Source of the DNA: Owenia fusiformis
Lineage: Eukaryota; Annelida; Polychaeta; Sabellida; Oweniidae
DNA: 51,000 bases
Reading direction: 5' to 3'
Assembly (NCBI GenBank): GCA_903813345.2
Contig: CAIIXF020000805.1
Location: 1-51,000 of the forward strand
In this document: in pieces, positions 45,701 through 51,000 of the stretch
Numbering within the stretch: the stretch's first letter is position 1
Layout: the number at the start of each line of letters is the position of its first letter
The notes under the pieces: model-generated
What the model saw: only the letters and a program-made list of their open reading frames with translations
The model's database searches: none
What the model was told of the DNA's origin: nothing
Made by a program: the position numbers and the translations under genes

Positions 45701-48700
45701 ATCTCGAACCGATTTCAAGATATCAGTGTCCGAAAACGAGGTACGAAAAACGTTCTCCAAATTTCATGTCAAGGGTATTAGTCTTGTGAGAAATGTTCTC
45801 ATTAAAAGTTATGACGTTTTGAAATCTCAAAAATCGCTGAATTTGGTTCTCCATGTTACTTCAATGGGACCAAAGAATTTTTTTCAAGTGTAAAATTACG
45901 AGATATTGACTAAGTACAGCTAAACATAATGGAAGCCCTTAAAGGGGACCTCAAAAAGCTTATTTTCTTAATAATTTGGACACATGTAGCCAAGAGTGTG
46001 CTTATAGTATTAGCCTTTTGCCGTCAGAAAGTATCAGGTCAAAATAAAAAGTTCTCCAAATTTAACGTTTGAGTTATAAATAAATTATTGAATTTCAGGA
46101 ATCCGAATCTGCAAACCAAATTTCGATCCGTTTCGATCAGAAAAAATCGTTCTGATGATAGCCTTATAGAAAGTAGTGAAGAAAATTGAAACAAAAATAC
46201 CAGTGCAGTCCATTTTCAGGTCCAAGTCCAAGTCAAGGTCCAGGTCGAAGTCCAGTTCAGGTCTGAGTCCAGTCAAAGTCCAGTTCAGGTTCATGTCAAT
46301 TCCGATTCCAAGGCCAGTCCAGATTCAAGAGCAGTTCAGGTCTAAGTCAAGCCAAAGACCAGCCCAGGTTCAATCCAGTCATGGTCCAAGTCCAGTTAAA
46401 GGCCAGTCTAATTCCAGTCCATGTCCAATTCCATGTTTGAATCCAGTCGAGGTCAAAAACCAGTCAAGGTCCAAAGCCAGTCCAATCCAGGTCCAAGTCC
46501 AGTCCAATGTCTACGTCCAAATCCAGGTCCAAGTCAAGTCCCAGTCCAAGACAAGTCCAGTCCAGGCCCAAGTCCAGTCCAGGTCCAAGTCTGGACCAGG
46601 CCAGGTCTAAGTCCAAGTTCAGGACGGAGTCCTGTCTATGTCCAAGTCCAAGTCCAGCCCAGTCTGTCCTTCCATCCGTCCGTCCATCTGTCTGTCCAAA
46701 AAAACCTGATGATCTGTCATCTGGAGTCTGAATTTGAACTTGTTTCCCCTGTCTAGTTATTGGTATTATTACCACCGTTTATGCCCAGGGCTGCCACGGA
46801 CTACCACTGAACGAAAATCATACGCAATGGCGGGCTAAATTATCAATATTAGGGAGTTTAAGCTTGTATATAAAATCGAACCGACAACCTGTACGTATGG
46901 CAAATCACACATATTAATGCATCGCTTAAATAACTTTTGTTCACGTTTAGGTTATGAAAAACAGTGTATGCTTAAACTCCCTAATTGCCCGCTCCTACGA
47001 CCCGCCACTATGGCGTTACTTTTTGCTCAAGTCAATAAAGTAAAATAAAAGGCTTATACCCCTAGAACCAGCCCGGCGAAGTAGTAATAATATGGATCTA
47101 ATGGGCATGGAATTGGCCTTTGGGTTGGGTTTTCGATCACTTTAATAATTTGAAATAACGGTCAAAATTTCCTAAATCCCAATTCTGAATAAACAGATGG
47201 AGATCAAAATACTTGGGAATTAATATGATTATACAACAAAGGTGATTGTTAAAGAGAGAATCAGATATAGGGAGCAGGCTAAACAAAAAATTGTTTCAAT
47301 TTTAGAATATTTTTGGCTCATGTCATTCCTTGTCATGTCTATTTTCTAAAAATCCCAAAAGTGCATACTTTATTTCAGGAAAACTAAAGATTTTTACAAT
47401 AATGTATTATTTTTCTATAAGAATGGTTACCATTCTTATTATTTGGGAGAATTTAAACATTTTTCACTCATTTTTTCACTTTGAATCATTAATAACTTCA
47501 CCAATTTATAACATGTTGTGAATCTTTTGGGAGATATTGTATTTGATATTGTAAGGAATAGATTGGTAGGTCAATTATACATGTTGCTTGTAATTGTGTC
47601 ACCCCCTATGGATTAGATTCTGCCTTTAAGTTACATACTAATCATTTTCAGGTGACCATATACGTATTGTTCTAATTGGCAAAACTGGTGTTGGTAAGAG
47701 TGCGACGGCCAACACTCTGATGGGCGGGAAGAAAAGATTTAAAACCTCCTCTGGCCTAAAATCGGTTACAGCAGAGTGCGAGTCTGACGTTTGCTTTCAT
47801 GACTCGCGTTCCTACAAATTCGTCGATACGCCCGGATTCATGGACACTAGCAAAGGAAAGCATATCATTTGTAAAGAGGTCGCACAATCACTACAATTTG
47901 CCGCTCCCGGCCCACATGTATTTCTTATCGTGCTTCAATTTGGTCGGTTTACAAAAGAAGACCGAGCAGTCGTTGCCCAAATAGAACATCTGTTTGGCAA
48001 ACAATTCGCCAAGGATTATGGTGTTGTCTTATTTACTCGTTGTGATGATATAAAAAATGATTTGACAGACGATGACGATAACTTTGATGAGGAAGCTTAC
48101 CATAAAGCATGCGAGGCAAAATTTTTGGAAGGGGCCGTTGAATTGCCAGCACTCGGTGAGCTACGCGATGCATGTTCTGGTCGAATCTTTTTCATCGATA
48201 ACAGACTAAAAGGCGAAAACCGGAAAGCCGAGGCGTCTCGGTTTTATAAGAAAATACATGAATGGGGTCTTGGTCAACAGTATTGCATTGATAAACATCG
48301 CCTTACTGAAATGATGGAAGAGGATAAAAGAAAGAGAAATGAAAAGCTTGCGAAGGAAGAGTTACACAGGAAAAATCTAGCGGAAAAGGAACGACTTCAA
48401 AGAGAGAGGGAACTTATGGAACAGGAGAAGGAACGTACGGAAAAACTTCAAAGGGAATATAGAGAGAAACAGAATGAAATGATAGATCGAATGAGTGAGA
48501 TGGAAAGACGGAATAAAGATGAACGGAAGAAATTTAAGCGTCAACAAGAGGAATTAGAGAGAAAAAACGAAGAGGAACGATTGCGTAGGGTTGCTGCAGA
48601 AAAAGAAGAACAACGACGCCAGGAAGAATATGAAGAGCAACAGAAGAAGATGAATGAGCAAATGAAAGAAATCGAAAGGCTAAACGAAGAGGAACGACAA

Positions 48701-49114
48701 CGACTTTTAGCTCAAAAAGAGGAGTTTGAAAGAAAGACTGAAGAGGAAAGGTTGCGCAAAATAGAGCAAGAAAAAGAGGAGCAAAAGCGCCAAGAGGAAA
48801 TTGCTAAGCAACAGGAAGAAATTAAAAATCAAATGGAGGAGATGAAAAGAAAAAACGAAGAAGAACAGAAGAGGAGGGAAGAAGAGACCGAACGACTCAA
48901 AAAAGAATTCAAAAAGAAACAAAAGGAACAAAAAAGGATCGAGGAAGAAGAAAGAAAGAAAAGAGAAAATGATTGGAAAAAGAAGGAAGCTGAGTTTGAA
49001 AGCAAGTTGATAGAGAAACTGGATGCACCGGTTGAACCCAATGAAAGTGTTATAAGTACACTATGGAAAGGTGCCTGCGATGTAGCCTCAGCAGTGAAAT
49101 CAATATTTTTATAA
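30759..49114 (+). CDS. UIM-containing AIG1/GIMAP-like GTPase (exons 30759-30783, 33882-34034, 47652-49114)
   Basis: The joined exons give 547 codons with stop, 546 residues. Each junction has standard GT-AG ends and phase 1: CTG|GTAAGT, TTACAG|GTGG, AAAG|GTATGA, TTTCAG|GTGA. Order of parts: short N-terminus; UIM at residues 13-27 ([15 protein letters not shown]) and a degenerate UIM-like stretch at 46-58; AIG1 GTPase about 62-265; highly charged coiled coil about 277-515; hydrophobic, amphipathic C-terminus 516-546. GIMAP proteins are membrane-associated GTPases of immune cells in vertebrates and are expanded in some invertebrates. A UIM binds ubiquitin in other proteins. Inference: a ubiquitin-reading GTPase that may assemble on ubiquitin-marked membranes or pathogens. 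Additional small exons in the 13.6-kb intron 2 cannot be excluded. Expression is untested here. Confidence 0.85.
30941..31534. repeat. 297-bp tandem duplication in intron 1
   Basis: Two copies, starting at GACTGTCATATCTTTAACCA at 30941 and 31238 and ending CCACATATCCCATG. They differ by scattered substitutions and small indels. The minus-strand frame at 31407-31589 lies within it and is not a gene. Confidence 0.9.
31711..31816. repeat. CCAT tetranucleotide microsatellite with degenerate flank
   Basis: A pure CCAT run of about 13 units (31763-31816) follows a degenerate CCATCC/CCACCCGTCC tract. The overlapping minus-strand frames rich in MDGW are translations of this repeat. Confidence 0.95.
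32403..32428. repeat. AGACTCCAGAT hairpin at the start of a dispersed repeat
   Basis: AGACTCCAGAT and ATCTGGAGTCT form an 11-bp stem with a TTTC loop. The same hairpin begins the related repeat at 45372-45397, and a single arm ends it at 46719-46729. In both places a pyrimidine-rich tract follows directly. Confidence 0.8.
32446..32626. repeat. TTC triplet microsatellite in intron 1
   Basis: About 21 uninterrupted TTC units (32455-32516) are followed by an interrupted CTT/CTC-rich tract to 32626. It reads TTC on the gene's sense strand, so GAA on the template. Serine-, leucine- and arginine-rich frames over it are artefacts of the repeat. Confidence 0.95.
32682..33815. repeat. 470-bp tandem repeat, about 2.4 copies, in intron 1
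   Basis: Units begin near 32682, 33168 and 33641 with variants of AGGTCAAAATCTAGGTCAAA. They share AGCCTTTTGCCGTCAGAAAG, TTGAAATCTCAAAAATC and CCAACTTAATGAAAGCCT (33094 and 33563). A further copy in the same orientation lies in intron 2 at about 45539-46100. Exon 2 starts 67 bp after the last unit. No coding sequence is seen. Confidence 0.88.
33882..34034 (+). CDS. Exon 2 of the UIM-GIMAP gene: ubiquitin-interacting motif exon
   Basis: This 153-nt exon is symmetric (phase 1 on both sides), preceded by TTGAATTACAG and followed by GTATGA. It encodes residues 9-60. Residues 13-27 fit the UIM consensus in every key position: acidic Glu13-Glu14, hydrophobic Leu17, invariant Ala20, invariant Ser24 and acidic Asp27. 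Residues 46-58 ([13 protein letters not shown]) have the same spacing with Ile49 and Ser56 but Met52 in place of Ala, so it is probably a decayed or atypical second motif. Because the exon is symmetric, skipping it would keep the GTPase frame intact and remove ubiquitin binding. It lies just after a 470-bp tandem repeat. Confidence 0.82.
34035..34610. other. Start of intron 2, no further feature seen
   Basis: AT-rich intronic sequence between the exon 2 donor and the left edge of the large inverted-repeat element. I see no additional exon. Confidence 0.4.
34691..35417. mobile_element. 727-bp MULE-like MITE with minisatellite ends and a 9-bp duplication
   Basis: It is flanked by CGTCGAAAA on both sides (34682-34690 and 35418-35426). 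The right arm of the large repeat has the uninterrupted site (GGTCGAAAA, complement near 45205). The left end carries about 11 copies of a 15-bp unit, AAGACAACTCATCCC, and the right end carries 2-3 inverted copies. The tips are GGTAACAGGACAACTC and, complemented, GTTTCTAGACAACTC. A 9-bp duplication with subterminal repeats fits MuDR/MULE-type elements. The core is non-coding and AT-rich. The frame at 34711-34893 is the minisatellite. Confidence 0.8.
34699..34865. repeat. 15-bp minisatellite, about 11 copies
   Basis: Variants of AAGACAACTCATCCC and AAGACATCTCATCCC. Two to three inverted copies occur at 35370-35411, at the other end of the same element. Confidence 0.92.
36397..38353. mobile_element. 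1957-bp element with 450-bp TIRs, CACTCTCCC ends and TTAG duplication
   Basis: The termini CACTCTCCCATGTATACC and its inverted counterpart are flanked by TTAG on both sides (36393-36396, 38354-38357). Copy A lacks the element (near 16566). The inverted repeats extend inward about 450 bp each (to about 36850 and from about 37905). The motif TTAATACGGAA or its complement recurs at least seven times in the arms. The core has three copies of ATCGACGGCGTCAAC-like sequence (36998, 37094, 37174). CACT ends with a 4-bp duplication suggest a CMC/Chapaev-like non-autonomous element. Similar frames at 36351-36542 and 38208-38423 are mirror images through the TIRs, not genes. Confidence 0.85.
38739..39882. 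mobile_element. hAT-like non-autonomous element
   Basis: The ends CAGTGGCGGATACAGG and, complemented, CAGGGGCGGATCCAGG are typical of a widespread group of animal hAT elements, followed inward by GGGGGTGCGC on both sides. An 8-bp duplication is not clearly preserved (GCCCCCCT versus CCCCTTGC). A C homopolymer near 38779-38792 lies just inside the left end. No transposase is visible. Confidence 0.78.
39485..39650. repeat. Cluster of short perfect palindromes
   Basis: Within about 165 bp there are repeated AAAACGTTTT, AAGACGTCTT, AGCGCT and GAGCTC palindromes joined by TAACGCTAA and TAGC links. The left half (AACGCTAAGACGTCTTGGC) and right half (AACGCTAAAACGTTTTAGCC plus AAGACGTCTTAG) are related both directly and as inverted copies. 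It sits inside the hAT-like element. Confidence 0.8.
41526..41714. mobile_element. 189-bp hAT-type MITE with 8-bp duplication
   Basis: The ends TAGGGTGTTCGGAAATTT and its complement are flanked by AGTGTCCA on both sides (41518-41525, 41715-41722). Copy A has one GTGTCC and no insert (near 18379). The 8-bp duplication and TAGGGTG tips fit hAT. Confidence 0.92.
42656..43726. other. Inner core of the large element, no gene seen
   Basis: AT-rich sequence between copy B and the right arm. The minus-strand frames at 42598-42804 and 42761-43003 show no domain or splice support. Confidence 0.35.
43974..44878. mobile_element. 905-bp TIR element carrying an exon-like frame
   Basis: The ends read CACGGGTAACTAGAGTATCC and, complemented, CACGGGATACTAGAGTATCC. 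Inverted similarity continues through GTATATTGAGTATGACCGG, about 45 bp at over 90 percent identity by eye. No convincing target duplication is seen. The interior is not repeated elsewhere in the window and contains an open minus-strand segment with splice-like borders (44296-44471). Confidence 0.8.
44296..44471 (-). CDS. Possible captured exon, cysteine-rich, function unknown
   Basis: On the minus strand an acceptor-like TTTTTGAG precedes an open stretch, and CAG|GTTAGC closes it. It encodes about 58 residues with five cysteines, including [22 protein letters not shown] and FSCSLYGG, and ends [10 protein letters not shown] stop lies directly before the acceptor, so the frame only makes sense as an internal exon. 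Its GC content and Cys spacing are unlike the surrounding AT-rich DNA. I do not recognise the domain. It could be a host exon captured by the element, part of an element-encoded protein, or a chance frame. Confidence 0.35.
45372..46729. repeat. Composite dispersed repeat bounded by AGACTCCAGAT motifs
   Basis: It begins with the AGACTCCAGAT hairpin, followed by a TTC/TTT-rich tract, one 470-bp unit (about 45539-46100), a hexamer-based minisatellite, a CCATC/CCGTC tract, and ends with ATCTGGAGTCT (46719-46729). The intron 1 repeat at 32403-33815 has the same first three parts in the same order and orientation. The frame at 45186-45662 crosses several parts and is not a gene. Confidence 0.7.
46214..46670. 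repeat. Degenerate GTCCAA/GTCCAG minisatellite
   Basis: About 460 bp of imperfect 6-bp units arranged as 12- to 18-bp repeats such as CAGGTCCAAGTCCAGTCC. Because the period is a multiple of 3, long low-complexity frames occur on both strands (rich in Ser-Lys-Pro-Val-Gln on plus, Asp-Leu on minus). These are not genes. Confidence 0.92.
46848..46985. mobile_element. Small 138-bp MITE
   Basis: ATTAGGGAGTTTAAGC and its complement GCTTAAACTCCCTAAT bound a short AT-rich core. The 16-bp TIR is perfect. Target duplication is not clear. Confidence 0.65.
46986..47651. other. End of intron 2, acceptor side
   Basis: AT-rich intronic sequence leading to a good polypyrimidine-type acceptor (ATCATTTTCAG at 47641-47651). 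No extra exon is seen. Confidence 0.4.
47652..49114 (+). CDS. Exon 3 of the UIM-GIMAP gene: AIG1 GTPase domain and coiled coil
   Basis: This long terminal exon encodes residues 60-546. The GTPase starts at once with [18 protein letters not shown] (P-loop Gly69-Ser76). Thr99 is in the switch I/G2 position, and DTPGF (118-122) is G3. The hydrophobic box typical of AIG1 proteins, [18 protein letters not shown], is at 146-163. TRCDD (188-192) replaces the usual TRKDD as G4, with Cys in the Lys position. FFIDNR (239-244) fits G5. From about 277 to 515 the sequence is Glu/Lys/Arg/Gln-rich heptad-like coil, much longer than in typical vertebrate GIMAPs. The C-terminus, [20 protein letters not shown], could be an amphipathic membrane helix. 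If used alone, ATG 47720 would cut off the P-loop, so the acceptor at 47652 is needed. Confidence 0.93.
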
Positions 49115-49193
49115 AATTGATACAAAGTGAAAATAAGCGCTACATGTAAATTCATCTAACCATTGTATAGCATTAGCAACGTTTGGAAATAAA
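49115..49193 (+). terminator. 3' UTR start and candidate polyadenylation signal
   Basis: AATAAA at 49188-49193 lies about 75 bp after the TAA stop. A second AATAAA is at 49475-49480. Either could be used; the distance of the first is rather short. Confidence 0.45.
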
Positions 49194-51000
49194 CCACGGG
49201 AAAACAGATCCATATAGGTACACACCATAATTATAATTATATTATGATAATAATTATATTTGTAGATAGCTTTATTTTATATATTATCCCAAATGTCAAG
49301 GGGGGGTCAATCCTTTCCCCGCCTCTCGATTTTTTCAAGAGTACTTTTTTGCACTTCTTTTTGCGTCCCCGTTATTTTTCTAGCTTGACTCACAGATATA
49401 AGACACTTTTTGGCGTAGAAACAAGGTTATCGGGGAGTAAAGGTGCAAAGCTATGATAGTTGGCACTTGATGCCAATAAAATAGAAATTTATAAAACATT
49501 GATTGCTACCTTCTTGTTTCTAATACTCTAGAAAATATCTAACGATAAGTGTTGCTCTGTTTGATAAATAATGATTAGGCATATTAAATTAAAAAATGTC
49601 CCCAAAGTCCAAATGCCCCCCCCCCCCCCCCTTGAGACTTCGTGTTTTAAAAAAGGTTGCAGACATTGGGGTTTATTGCACATTTCAAGGAGTTGACTTT
49701 AGGATTTCGGATAAGAACAGTTGGAAATAAAACTAAAATCTCCTTGAAGAGGCACATATAATTTTAGATACTGTAGAATACTTTTATACACCCCTTGTGT
49801 ACGTTCTGTCCTAACGGAATCGAAGAGAATAAATGCTTTTATATTTTAAAAGTTTTAATAACTAGAACTTAGTAATAACGTACTTATAATATAATTTTAA
49901 TCATATATATATCATATACAGTGCTTTAATGTATAGAACAAATAAACCTAGTATTAGATTGGTTACTAAATAACATTTGTTAAGTTTGCGTATCATTTCA
50001 TGTAGCGAATCATATAAGTCTTGGAACTATTAAGTATTAGAGTATCAGATATTAGAGCGGTTTCGCACAACGGGTTAGCTAAAACGTATTTGCATCCGTA
50101 TCGCGTTACGTTTTCGGAAACCTATTTCGACAATTTCAGAATCACAACTCCATAAGTATTATTGGTGAATGCAAAAATACATATTAACCCTTCCATCCCC
50201 AAGGGGCCATTAATTCATTTCATTAAATCAATTGCAAAATGAAAAATATCCCTTAGGCCAGAAAATGATAATTTCTAGGTTTACAATAACCAATTCATTG
50301 TCAAACTATACTTTGGGGAACATTTAAGGGTTTGAGCACAGATAGGCTGAAATAGTAGTCATTAAGTAAAGTGCAGTGACTGCATTATGCTACAAAATGC
50401 GTAAACATTTCTGTTTTCGGTAGAAATGATATTTGATATTTGAAATTAGTGTGTATATTTGCGTTTACTTATTTTTTCCCGAGAATATTAAGAATGCAGC
50501 AAGTGCGTTTTGACTTAACATGAAGCATACACGCTTGACGTAACATCATCATATCCCTTTTGACCTTATTATCTTTTTAAGTATGCCATTATAAGTATAC
50601 TTATCAATGCTATAATTAGTTCCGAAGGAGCACACGCAATCTAAACAAATGGTATAAGTGATTCATTATGTCATATCAAGCTTGAGTGAAATCCATCCAG
50701 CCAAATATTTGACCTCTATTGCAACACCTATTTACTCATATAGCATCTTTTTATATCACTTAAAAGTAGAATTCCATCTTAAGCATATGCATAATGTATT
50801 TTATGGAGTGATTCCAATAAAGAGTTTCTTAGACATAACAAACCATATAGGCATTCGTAGCCTTGCCCAAGTCGGTCTCTTACTTTTATTGATTTCTATC
50901 TTATGGTGAAAGATATGACCGTCTACAATCACTTGCCATACTGCACATGGACCTTTAATTTCATGTTTTTGCAGCTGTATATTTTGGTTAATAAAAAAAT
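49194..51000. other. Downstream flank, no gene seen
   Basis: AT-rich sequence with a C homopolymer of about 15 near 49617-49631. The plus frame at 50658-50909 has no domain, splice support or unusual composition, so I do not call it. Confidence 0.35.

Noticed and set aside
46176-46775. Four overlapping low-complexity frames (SRSKS/PVQVQ and DLDLDL)
   Set aside because: They are the hexamer minisatellite in several phases and on both strands; none has a non-repetitive domain.
47720-49114. GIMAP gene as a single-exon gene starting at ATG 47720
   Set aside because: That start would leave out the P-loop (encoded at 47678-47701), and the frame continues upstream to a good splice acceptor at 47651.
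48707-49155. Two minus-strand frames opposite the GIMAP coiled coil
   Set aside because: They are antisense shadows of the Glu/Lys-rich coil (Phe/Leu/Ser-rich); no independent evidence.

Overview
This window is animal genomic DNA: AT-rich, intron-bearing and full of transposons. It carries an AIG1/GIMAP-family GTPase gene, an intact non-LTR retrotransposon and a large tandem satellite. GIMAP families are expanded in several marine invertebrate groups, molluscs among them, so an invertebrate such as a mollusc is plausible. The sequence alone does not settle the taxon.

Layout. 1-7389 is a satellite of about 70-bp monomers with higher-order structure. About 7390-11580 is a LINE with a 1053-codon endonuclease/reverse transcriptase frame (8098-11259). 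13018-13508 is a palindromic MITE. 13581-13722 (minus) is a probable first coding exon of an SLC5/choline-transporter-like gene. 14408-30648 is mostly nested or abutting DNA transposons: a decayed mariner at 14408-15385, a segmental-duplication copy A at 16208-20160, a 4.4-kb inverted-repeat element at 20669-25046 holding another element at 21236-23206, and a mariner-like element at 28678-30648 that ends 110 bp before the next start codon.

30759-49114 (plus) is the main gene. Three exons (30759-30783, 33882-34034, 47652-49114), all joined by phase-1 introns, give a 546-residue protein. It has a short N-terminus with a canonical ubiquitin-interacting motif (and a degenerate second one), then an AIG1 GTPase domain with intact P-loop, then a charged coiled coil of about 240 residues, then an amphipathic or hydrophobic C-terminus. 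A ubiquitin-reading GIMAP is the most interesting reading of the window.

Intron 1 (3.1 kb) holds a 297-bp tandem duplication, a CCAT microsatellite, a TTC triplet tract and 470-bp tandem repeats. Intron 2 (13.6 kb) is mostly one inferred 10.7-kb inverted-repeat element (34611-45288) with arms of about 0.67 kb. It is interrupted by at least five younger insertions: a 9-bp-TSD MITE with minisatellite ends, a CACT-ended element with 450-bp TIRs, a hAT-like element, a small hAT MITE, and a 905-bp element with an exon-like cysteine-rich frame. Comparing copy A (16208-20160) with copy B (35816-42655) and the two inverted arms exposes filled and empty sites, so several boundaries can be read directly from this window. 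All identities and alignments here were judged by eye.
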